Assembly: GCF_014641595.1 (NCBI RefSeq)
Contig: NZ_BMIA01000004.1
Location: forward strand, 62,001-126,000
Length of the DNA stretch: 64,000 nucleotides
Source of the DNA: Dyadobacter endophyticus
Lineage (GTDB): Bacteria; Bacteroidota; Bacteroidia; Cytophagales; Spirosomataceae
Direction: 5' to 3'
Position 1 is the stretch's first letter. Each line of letters opens with the position of its first letter. Under the pieces are notes generated by a model, which did no database searches, had not been told where the DNA came from, and saw only the letters and a list, made by a program, of their open reading frames with translations. A program made the translations under genes and the position numbers. Below, piece by piece: positions 43,859 through 51,743 of this stretch.

Positions 43859-46831
43859 TTAAAATTCCAGATTAAGGCCCAGTACGAAAGTTCTCGGCCT
43901 TGGATATAAATTGTAGTCGATACCGCCATTGATTTCCGGATCGAGGCCCTTGTAGCGGGTTACGACAAACACGTTCTGGCAACTGGCGTTGATTTTCAGG
44001 TTCATGCGGTTGCCCAAAATCCGGCCTGCATTGTAGCCGATACCCACATTGTCCATTCTCAGGAAGGAAGCGTTTTGGACGTAGTAATCCGACTGGTAGC
44101 GGTTGTTGAAAAAGTTGGTATTGTAAATGTCGGTCGTGCTGTTTCCCAGAATGTTGTTGGGATTCAGGATGTTCCGCCGCACGCCAAAGTTGGAGGCCAC
44201 ATTATTGTAATTGTAGTTGCCGATGTTGGCCCGCAAAATGGTACTCAGGCTCCATTTCTGATAGGTCAGCTGCGTATTGAAACCAAACATAACCTTTGGG
44301 AACGGCGATTTGTAGCGGTACTGGTCTTTCTGGTCAATGGCCCCGTCGCCGTTCAGATCGGCGTAAACGCCTTCCAGTGGTTTGCCCTCCTGATCGTATA
44401 CCTGTTTGAAAACATAATAAGAGAACGTGTTGTAGTTTACCGACTGGATCTGAATGCTCTGGCCGGTGCCTCCCGTGATTCCGCCCGCGAGATTTCCTGC
44501 GAATTCGGGGTCGTTGACGGCGGTGAGGTTAGTGATCTTGTTATTATTGTAGGTAACATTGAACCCGATATTCCAGGTTAGCTGGTCTTTGACAATGGGC
44601 GAGCCATTTACGGAGAATTCCACCCCCTTGTTTTCAATATTACCGACGTTGGTCAGGATTTGGTTGCTGAAATTCGAGCCAATCGGAACCGGAACAGTAT
44701 TGAGCAGATTCTTCGTCTTCTTGTAATAAACATCCACGCTCCCTGAAAGCCGGTTGTTGAAAAAGCCGAAATCCAAACCGGCATTGGCCGTAGCCGTCTG
44801 TTCCCATTTGATGTTCTGATCGTAGGCAGCCGGGGCGGTCATGTTGTAAAAAGTGTTTCCGAACTGGTACTGGGACGCGTTGGAACTTACGGAGTAGATG
44901 CCCAGGTAAGAATAGTTGGCGATCCCATCCTGATTGCCCGTGACGCCGTAGCTCAAACGGAGTTTCAGGTCGCTGAGCGCCTTGAAAGTTTTGGTGAATT
45001 CCTCCTGGTTGAGCCTCCAAGTTAGTGCTACGGACGGGAATACCCCCCAGCGATTTTCAGGTGAAAAGCGCGAAGAACCGTCCGTGCGTATCGAGCCAGC
45101 CAGAATGTACTTATCGTTGTAGGTGTAGATAAGCCGGCCATAGTACGAAATCAGCGTGTTTTCTGGAATATCGTATTCGAATTTTGGTTGAGAGCCTTCG
45201 ATGATCTGCCCGTCGGCGCTGAAATTCGGGTAGAAGTAATTTTTGGTCGCGTTGTTGTAATAACCATAGCCCGCTGTCGCGCTCACGGAGCTTTTAATGC
45301 TGCTGATATCTTTCGCATAGGCCAGGTAAAACTCGGCCACCTTATTGTCGACCTTTTGTAAATAGCGGTTATTCTGTCCCCTGGTAGTGAAGTTTTGTGC
45401 GGCATATTCGGGAACAAATGTTGTCCCATGTCCTTTCGAAATGTCGTAACCCAGGTTAAGGTTCGCATGAAGATCGGGCAGGAAATGAAGTTTGTAGTCA
45501 AACTGCGCATTGCCGAAGCTGCGGGTAACAGTGCCGTTATTGTCTTGCTGGCGGATCAGCGCCACCGGGTTCCTTGGCGCATTGGGATTGAGGGTGATCT
45601 TTCCCGCATCGTCTTTGGTGACCCATTCGAAGTAGCCGCCAAAAGGACTCGACTCATCCATGATTGCCTGGGTAGGGTCAAACTGGACCGCGTTGATAAT
45701 CGCTCCCTGGTTGGCGAAATGCGATCTGGTTTGCGCGCCTTTCAGGTTCAGGTCGATTCTGAGATGCTTGTTAAAGAGCCTCGGACTTACATTGATCGAT
45801 GCCGAAGGGCGCTGCAACTTGTCGGTAATCAATATCCCGTTTTGCAGCATGTAGCCCAGCGAGATTCTGTAAGGCGTATTTTTTAAAGCCCCCGAAACGC
45901 TCAGATTGTTGTCGGTACTCACCCCGGTACGATAGATTTCCTCCTGCCAATCGGTTTTTGAAGAACCCAGCAATGCTTTTTGTTCATCGGTTCCATTCGT
46001 TTCGACGTAAGCCCTGAATTCATCGGCATTGAGCGCCTCCACCTTTTTGATGATTTTGGAAACGGCCGCCTGCGTACTGAAATGGATCACAGGGGTGCCG
46101 CTCTGTCCTTTTTTGGTGGTGATAAGGATAACGCCATTGGATGCCCGCGACCCGTAAATGGCTGTCGCGGATGCATCTTTCAGTACGGTGAAAGTTTCGA
46201 TGTCATTTGGATTGATCAGGCTCAGCGGGTTAGGCGCACCGCTTAGGCTGCTGCCGCTGAGGGGTACGCCGTCGACGACGATCAGCGGATCGTTGCTCGC
46301 ATTCAACGACGCGCCGCCCCGGATGCGGATGGTACTGCCAGAACCCGGCTGTCCGTTGTTCGAAGTGATAGAAACACCTGCTACTTTGCCAACGATCAGT
46401 TGTTCGGGACTTTGAATATTCCCTTTTTGGAAATCCTTCGCAGAAATACTCGTGATGGAGCCTGTCAGCTCTTGCTTTTTCTGGGTACCGTAGCCGATGA
46501 CCACCACCTCGGATAATTCCTTGGAGTTGTCGGCCAGCGCGACGTCGATCACCGACTCGTTTCCGAGATCCACCTCCCGCGTGAGCTTTCCCACGAAGCT
46601 AAAAACAAGCCTGGCCCCGGCCGGAACGCCGGATAGCGAATACCTTCCTTTTTCATCGGTTTGGGTACCTAATGCGCTGTTCTTGACAATGACGGTCACG
46701 CCGGGTAGAACTGAGCCGTCGTGCTCGTCGGTAACTTCTCCGGTGACGGTACTTTGGGCCCTTAATGCAAAATTCCCGAGAAGGAGCAAAAGGGCAAAAC
46801 AGACTGTTTTCTGGTAAAGCTGTTTCATCAT
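43859..46831 (-). CDS. susC: SusC-family starch-type TonB-dependent receptor
   Basis: 990-residue outer-membrane receptor. A signal peptide (MMKQLYQKTVCFALLLLLGNFALRAQ) is followed by a carboxypeptidase-D-like domain (about 28-100), the EVVVIGYGTQKKQE segment, the plug with GGASLNASNDPLIVVDG and DASATAIYGSRASNGVILITTK, and a beta-barrel ending VLGLNLEF. It has no STN domain, in keeping with control by a dedicated regulator and not by a sigma/FecR pair. First gene of an operon with susD, susE, the GH13 amylase and the propeller gene; spacings are 17, -4, 14 and 28 bases. The adjacent upstream gene encodes a carbohydrate-module AraC regulator. Confidence 0.95.
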   Translation of the reverse strand: MMKQLYQKTVCFALLLLLGNFALRAQSTVTGEVTDEHDGSVLPGVTVIVKNSALGTQTDEKGRYSLSGVPAGARLVFSFVGKLTREVDLGNESVIDVALADNSKELSEVVVIGYGTQKKQELTGSITSISAKDFQKGNIQSPEQLIVGKVAGVSITSNNGQPGSGSTIRIRGGASLNASNDPLIVVDGVPLSGSSLSGAPNPLSLINPNDIETFTVLKDASATAIYGSRASNGVILITTKKGQSGTPVIHFSTQAAVSKIIKKVEALNADEFRAYVETNGTDEQKALLGSSKTDWQEEIYRTGVSTDNNLSVSGALKNTPYRISLGYMLQNGILITDKLQRPSASINVSPRLFNKHLRIDLNLKGAQTRSHFANQGAIINAVQFDPTQAIMDESSPFGGYFEWVTKDDAGKITLNPNAPRNPVALIRQQDNNGTVTRSFGNAQFDYKLHFLPDLHANLNLGYDISKGHGTTFVPEYAAQNFTTRGQNNRYLQKVDNKVAEFYLAYAKDISSIKSSVSATAGYGYYNNATKNYFYPNFSADGQIIEGSQPKFEYDIPENTLISYYGRLIYTYNDKYILAGSIRTDGSSRFSPENRWGVFPSVALTWRLNQEEFTKTFKALSDLKLRLSYGVTGNQDGIANYSYLGIYSVSSNASQYQFGNTFYNMTAPAAYDQNIKWEQTATANAGLDFGFFNNRLSGSVDVYYKKTKNLLNTVPVPIGSNFSNQILTNVGNIENKGVEFSVNGSPIVKDQLTWNIGFNVTYNNNKITNLTAVNDPEFAGNLAGGITGGTGQSIQIQSVNYNTFSYYVFKQVYDQEGKPLEGVYADLNGDGAIDQKDQYRYKSPFPKVMFGFNTQLTYQKWSLSTILRANIGNYNYNNVASNFGVRRNILNPNNILGNSTTDIYNTNFFNNRYQSDYYVQNASFLRMDNVGIGYNAGRILGNRMNLKINASCQNVFVVTRYKGLDPEINGGIDYNLYPRPRTFVLGLNLEF

Positions 46832-46915
46832 AAAGGGATAAAATGTGAGCGATTGCTTTTCAATACCTGATAGGTCTAACCGGCTAAATCCAATTATTTA
46901 TCAAAATATTTCTGG

Positions 46916-46923
46916 CAAAACTA
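46916..46923 (-). promoter_or_regulatory. Candidate -7 box of the starch-type operon
   Basis: On the minus strand 46923-46916 reads TAGTTTTG, a match to TAnnTTTG, about 85 bases upstream of the susC start. No TTG at the usual -33 distance is present, which would fit a promoter that needs an activator. Confidence 0.35.
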
Positions 46924-47033
46924 CCTGCTTTCAGAGCCCTTGTCGTCCCACTTCACCGATCCGGCGTTTTTTTAAGCATTAGGGGTATTATGTTACATAA
47001 TTGTTTATGATACAGGTATTTATGAATAGTAAA

Positions 47034-47060
47034 ATAGCGCCACTTTATAAAATGGCACTT
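47034..47060 (-). terminator. Hairpin after the CBM-AraC regulator gene
   Basis: On the minus strand AGTGCCA and TGGCGCT (one mismatch) pair around TTTTATAAAG and are followed by ATTTT. It lies 34 bases beyond the regulator stop and probably ends its transcript before the susC promoter region. Confidence 0.4.
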
Positions 47061-47093
47061 ATTTTCCTGATAATTTTAAATGAAAAAGGTCAA

Positions 47094-48974
47094 TTATTCC
47101 TCCGGGCGGCTGGCGTTGTAGTAGTCGCGGGGCGTCTGTCCGGTGATTTTTTTGAAGGACCGGTTGAATGCGGTTTTGGAGTTGAATCCTACCTCATAGG
47201 CAATGCTCAGCAGGGTGTAGTTCTTAAACCTGGGGTTGTCGACCCGCTTCTTGAAATCGTCTATCCGGTAGGAGTTAATGAAGTCGAAGAAGTTCTTTTC
47301 GAATCCGTCGTTGATCACTCTTGACAGGATATGCTGAGATACTTTCAGCTTGCCTGCCAATTCGCTGAGGCTAAGTTTGGGGTTGGTGTAGGGCTTGTCT
47401 TTCGCCATGAATTCCTCCACTTGCCGTTTCAGCCCGGCAAGGTCCTCTATTTGTTCGACCTTCCTGCTCCCCGAGCCTTCCGGGACCTCCTCGTCCGCCG
47501 CATTCGTTGCCGCCTCGAAGAGCGACTGGGGTTGAGAAGATAATTTGAAGATTTCCGGCTGGTGAATGGCGAAATAGCCTACAAAATAAGTAATCGTTGA
47601 AAAAGCCAGCCAGATGGCGTCCACGCTGCCCTCGACGATCTGGGTGACATTAAACCCAAACCAGTAACCCAGCCCGAGCATCACAAAAAGGAAGTACCAT
47701 AACCTCAGGCAAAGCCCCTGGATGAACATGACGGTATTCAGGTAATGCAGGTTTTGTTCGTAAGAAAAATGACTTTGGTACTGCTCCCTGTAAAACCGGA
47801 AAGTTTTGCGGAAAAGGAACCAGAAATAGGTATTCCAGCCCAAAGCAAGCAAGCCTGTGCCGAGAAACACCCCGAAAAGTTTAGCGTCGCGGACAAGGAA
47901 TTGCAGATGCAGCTCCCTATCGCTGATCAAAAAGAACGGCAAATAAACAAAGCATTGGAGCAATACCGGCAAAAAGAGGGCGAATTGCCTCACCGGCTTT
48001 TCAGAATGGTTGAAAAGCAGCTTTTGCAGGTAAATATAAAAGGCCGGCATGTACAGAAAGAGAATGAAGTCCGGCAGGAGCAATATTTTACCAAAAGCCT
48101 GCGAAGCTTCGCGATAGCCTCCTATTGTCCGCAGCAGGATCATCAGCGAGGCTACGGCGATGGTAATTACCAGCCACCGGTTCGCCGCACGGTTATAGTT
48201 TTGCATCGAGGGGATCGCGATGATCAGCAGAATGCCCTGAAAGACTGCAAAAAGCAGTAACAGATCGTAAAGCGAATAAAAATGGAAAGAAGCAGAAAGG
48301 TCCTCCCAACCGTCTATTTCCACATTGATGGACGTATGATCGACTTTTGAATCGCGGTAGATTGTCCGGTTGGGGAGTGCTTTGCCGCTTTGCCGGCCCT
48401 CTATCGACTCCCAGCTACCCCGCGTGAACTTGTATTCAACCGGGTCTTTGTCGGTGTAAATGGTGGTCCTGTATGTGCCATCGACGTTCTTATATACTTT
48501 GTAAAGCGGGTTGGCCGGTTCCCAGTCGTTAAAATTACCGGAAATGAAAATCTGTGCGTCGTGAGGCGTGTTTTTGGGGAGACTATTGATAATGAATGTA
48601 TAAACTATTTTTTTCTCCCACCCGCGTATATGAATGCGTACGAGATGCCTGTCTGCCTCCTTTGACGCGTCATAAATCCGGTCCGAAACAGGCTTTCCGG
48701 CCGAATCGCCCTCCACCATCGTCCAGTTTCCCTGCGTGATTTTGTACCCGAACTTCGGAGGAACTTTGGCGATATCGAGATAGTATTTGCCCGTCGGGTC
48801 CGTCTTGAACTTGTAATTGGGGTCACCGGGACTCCAGTTGTTCAGGTCCGAGGCCAGAAAAAGCGAGGAGCCAGGAGAGATAAGCGCCGGAGCCTCTGTA
48901 ATTTCGATCCTCAGTTGGGCAAAAACAGCACTGGAAACCAACGCCAGGGCAATGGTTAATAAAATCCTATACAT
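47094..48974 (-). CDS. Membrane AraC regulator with two starch-binding-like modules
   Basis: 626-residue one-component regulator of unusual design. Residues 1-19 are a signal peptide. Two homologous CBM20/CBM48-like modules follow: about 21-120 (LFLASDLNNWSPGDPNYKF, YKITQGNWTMVEG) and about 125-224 (IFISGNFNDWEPANPLYKV, YKFTRGSWESIEG), each closing on a GWE motif. About seven membrane helices span 235-470. A linker leads to an AraC-type DNA-binding domain at about 527-622 (KLSLSELAGKLKVSQHILSRVIN and LLSIAYEVGFNSKTAFNRSFKKITGQTPRDYY). Placed directly upstream of a susC-susD-susE-GH13 operon, it is predicted to sense starch fragments in the periplasm and activate that operon. SusR of Bacteroides plays this role with a different architecture. 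Function is inferred; the domain order is seen directly. Confidence 0.85.
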   Translation of the reverse strand: MYRILLTIALALVSSAVFAQLRIEITEAPALISPGSSLFLASDLNNWSPGDPNYKFKTDPTGKYYLDIAKVPPKFGYKITQGNWTMVEGDSAGKPVSDRIYDASKEADRHLVRIHIRGWEKKIVYTFIINSLPKNTPHDAQIFISGNFNDWEPANPLYKVYKNVDGTYRTTIYTDKDPVEYKFTRGSWESIEGRQSGKALPNRTIYRDSKVDHTSINVEIDGWEDLSASFHFYSLYDLLLLFAVFQGILLIIAIPSMQNYNRAANRWLVITIAVASLMILLRTIGGYREASQAFGKILLLPDFILFLYMPAFYIYLQKLLFNHSEKPVRQFALFLPVLLQCFVYLPFFLISDRELHLQFLVRDAKLFGVFLGTGLLALGWNTYFWFLFRKTFRFYREQYQSHFSYEQNLHYLNTVMFIQGLCLRLWYFLFVMLGLGYWFGFNVTQIVEGSVDAIWLAFSTITYFVGYFAIHQPEIFKLSSQPQSLFEAATNAADEEVPEGSGSRKVEQIEDLAGLKRQVEEFMAKDKPYTNPKLSLSELAGKLKVSQHILSRVINDGFEKNFFDFINSYRIDDFKKRVDNPRFKNYTLLSIAYEVGFNSKTAFNRSFKKITGQTPRDYYNASRPEE

Positions 48975-49026
48975 TCGTGAATGATTTCAGTACCGCAATA
49001 TACGTCCCAGGCGTTTATGCGCGGGC

Positions 49027-50178
49027 CTATTTCTCCACACTTTCCCTATATCGCTTCACAAAGTCGGAAGGAGTGATCCCTTCCAGTTTTTTAAATACCT
49101 GATTAAAGGTGGCCTTCGAATTGAAGCCGCATTCGAGGGCGACTCCCAGAATGGACAAGTGATCGTTGGAAGGGTCCAGTACCTGCTTCTTGAATTCTTG
49201 CAGCCGGTACTGGTTGATGAACTCGAAAAAGTTGACACCAAATACCGTGTTGATCACCTGGGACAATTGATGTCGCGGGATGTTGAGCTGTGCGGCCAGG
49301 TCGCTGAGGGTCAGGTTATTATTCAGGTAGGGCTTTTGGGAATGCATCAACGCTTTGAGACGCTCCGCAATGTCGCCGCTAACCTGTCCGGAAAGACTGC
49401 TTTTGGCATATTTGGCAGCCGGTTCGGCCTGATCCGCCGGCAGTTGTTCGGCAGCAGCTTCGCTCACGGGAGCGAGCGAGGTTTTTTCATTGAGGAGCTT
49501 GAATGCAATCCAGTACACGAGCATGACGACCAGTAAAAAATGGGCCGGATAAATACTGCTCAGGTATGCCAGCCGGTACTTATGGGCGTAGAAGGTGACT
49601 ACCGAAAAAAGCATGATCGAAAATACGATCCACAGGAATTCTTTCAGCCAGAGGATATCGATGAGCTCGCTGTTTGAAAAATACTCCGAGCGTTTCCTGA
49701 TGTTGCGGTAAAACGCCGCCAATGCATAGGCAGTAAAACCTACGTGCATGAAATTGGTAAGGGTGTTCATCCAGCCAAAATCCGCCTGCGCTACAAGCCG
49801 GGCGTCGGCTAAATATGCTGTCTTTTCGACCGTGGGCAGCGCGAAGTAGGGTGTTAAAATGACCAGGTATATCAAAAAAGGAACGAGCGAAAGCAGCTGG
49901 CGGCGGTGCAAGTGGAAGTCCGGGTCGGTAATACTTTGAGTAAGCAGCCAGATGAGCGGGCCATATAAAAGCGGCAGCAGCCAGGACAGCCTGCTGAAAT
50001 GCGGATAAGTTGTAAAAAGGCCCCGAACGTCCAGGCAGATCAGGAAAAGATGGAACATGACCACCATAATCAGCATTGCCAGGATTCGGTTGGGCAACTG
50101 ATTGGCCGTTTTCCGAAGCAATAGAAAAGCGAGGAAGCCGCCCTGGATGATCCCTGAAAGAAGGAGTGCTGTAATCAA
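49027..50178 (-). CDS. AraC-family regulator with N-terminal membrane domain
   Basis: 383-residue protein with about seven N-terminal membrane helices (residues 1-230, starting MITALLLSGIIQGGFLAFLLL), a charged alanine-rich linker, and an AraC DNA-binding domain (about 285-380: NLTLSDLAAQLNIPRHQLSQVIN and LSILGVALECGFNSKATFNQVFKKLEGITPSDFV). It lacks any exported ligand-binding module, unlike the regulator encoded 52 bases downstream, with which it shares the C-terminal layout. Such proteins are common in Bacteroidota and generally of unknown signal. It is divergent from the S41 peptidase gene across 106 bases, a possible target. Confidence 0.9.
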   Translation of the reverse strand: MITALLLSGIIQGGFLAFLLLRKTANQLPNRILAMLIMVVMFHLFLICLDVRGLFTTYPHFSRLSWLLPLLYGPLIWLLTQSITDPDFHLHRRQLLSLVPFLIYLVILTPYFALPTVEKTAYLADARLVAQADFGWMNTLTNFMHVGFTAYALAAFYRNIRKRSEYFSNSELIDILWLKEFLWIVFSIMLFSVVTFYAHKYRLAYLSSIYPAHFLLVVMLVYWIAFKLLNEKTSLAPVSEAAAEQLPADQAEPAAKYAKSSLSGQVSGDIAERLKALMHSQKPYLNNNLTLSDLAAQLNIPRHQLSQVINTVFGVNFFEFINQYRLQEFKKQVLDPSNDHLSILGVALECGFNSKATFNQVFKKLEGITPSDFVKRYRESVEK

Positions 50179-50284
50179 GATTGCCGGGAGAATGTGCTAA
50201 AAGTGTACATTGAAGAGGTCTGAACTTGTCGGGAAAGACGACCCCTGCTTTGTTTCGACCCAAATTTGCGTAAAATTTTGAAAA

Positions 50285-51712
50285 ATGAAACGCCGTATAC
50301 TACTTACATTCCTCCTGCAACTTGTTACCTGCTTTGCAACCGGGGCACAATCCCTGCCCGGGAAAAAGATTTCTTCCGCCGCATTGCTCACAGACCTCGC
50401 CATGATCCGTTCGGCCGTGGTAGCCCTTCATCCGGGCCTCGGCCGCTTTGAGCCGCGTGAACGTTTTCTGCATTCGCTCGATTCCGTCAAAACCGTCGTC
50501 GCCGGTGCCGATTCTACAACTTTCGTGTCGTTTTTTAGGATGGTGAACCCCGTGCTGGCCCGACTTCGCTGCGGGCACACCAAATTCTTTGCGCCTATGA
50601 AAGAATTCCCGTTCTATTTTTTTACAGACAAACTGATACCAATGATCGTGCGTTTCGATAATTCCGACAGGTTGCTGGTGACGCATTCCAGCTATCCGCA
50701 GGCCGTCGGCAAGTACGTAATGCACATCAACGGGCAATCTATCGAATCGGTTTTACGTGCGTTACGCCCTCATATGATGGTCGACGGCTTCGTGCAATCA
50801 TCTGCCGATGCACAGATCCAGCAGTATTTCAGCGCCTGGTATGCCGATTTTATCCAGGGCAGTACCGGGTCATTCTCAGTGGGCCTGACGGACGGCACCG
50901 AAACCAGTACGGTTATTGAAATGATGGGCATTAATGTCGGTGCGTGGCAGGCACTTAATCGGAAGAACTCCTACTTAACCGGCCTCAATCAGCTCAGCTT
51001 CCCATCGGATACGGTGGCCCGTCTCCGGATCGCGAACTTCTATTCAAGCGAAGGCGACAAGCATTTCAGGCACTTTCTGGATTCGGTATTTACCGAGATC
51101 GGCAGTCGGCCGGTACGTCAGCTGATTATTGATGTGAGGGGCAATGAAGGCGGGAACGATGCCCTCGGGAAGCATCTTTATGCCTATATCGCGACGAAGG
51201 ATTTCCGGTATTACGACCGCATCGAAGTGAAAGTAAAACGCAAAAAAGATGTTCCGGATCGCGGGCACGTGTACCTGCCGCGGTTTCTTGGTCTGGCCAG
51301 GCTGGTTATCAAAAAAGACTCCCAGGGTAGGCTGGTGTTCAAAAAACACCAGAACTTTGGCACACATCACCCGCGCCGCGGCGCTTACACGGGAAAGGTC
51401 GTGTTCCTGATGGACGGCCTGAGCTATTCGGTAACATCGGAATTTCTGGCCGTGGCACGCGACGAAAACCGGGGCGTGTTCATGGGCGAGGAATCCGGAG
51501 GGACCTACCATGGCGACAATAGCGGAACGTTCGCCATATATAAATTGCCCTCTACCGGGCTAGATTTGGGCATCCCGCTCGGCGGATACTACTCGGCCGT
51601 GAAGCCCGAGCCGACGCCCGGGCGCGGGATATTGCCCGACGTTACCATTAAGCCGTCACGGGAAGACCTGCTCACCGGCACCGACCCAGCCAATGCGTTT
51701 CTTGTCAGGTAA
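50285..51712 (+). CDS. S41-family (C-terminal processing-like) peptidase
   Basis: 475-residue exported serine peptidase-like protein (signal peptide MKRRILLTFLLQLVTCFATGAQ). The N-terminal helical region is followed by a PDZ-like stretch (HSSYPQAVGKYVMHINGQSIESVL) and the S41 catalytic domain with LIIDVRGNEGGNDALG (about 285-300) and VVFLMDGLSYSVTSEFLAVARD (about 370-391), where the nucleophile serine is expected. The GEESGGTYHGDNSG segment follows. It closes with PTPGRGILPDVTI, typical of this group. The gene is divergent from the membrane AraC gene and converges with the permease gene. Substrate unknown. Confidence 0.88.
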   Translation: MKRRILLTFLLQLVTCFATGAQSLPGKKISSAALLTDLAMIRSAVVALHPGLGRFEPRERFLHSLDSVKTVVAGADSTTFVSFFRMVNPVLARLRCGHTKFFAPMKEFPFYFFTDKLIPMIVRFDNSDRLLVTHSSYPQAVGKYVMHINGQSIESVLRALRPHMMVDGFVQSSADAQIQQYFSAWYADFIQGSTGSFSVGLTDGTETSTVIEMMGINVGAWQALNRKNSYLTGLNQLSFPSDTVARLRIANFYSSEGDKHFRHFLDSVFTEIGSRPVRQLIIDVRGNEGGNDALGKHLYAYIATKDFRYYDRIEVKVKRKKDVPDRGHVYLPRFLGLARLVIKKDSQGRLVFKKHQNFGTHHPRRGAYTGKVVFLMDGLSYSVTSEFLAVARDENRGVFMGEESGGTYHGDNSGTFAIYKLPSTGLDLGIPLGGYYSAVKPEPTPGRGILPDVTIKPSREDLLTGTDPANAFLVR

Positions 51713-51743
51713 AGTTGCCTATCGGCATTAAGAGCAGGCATGC

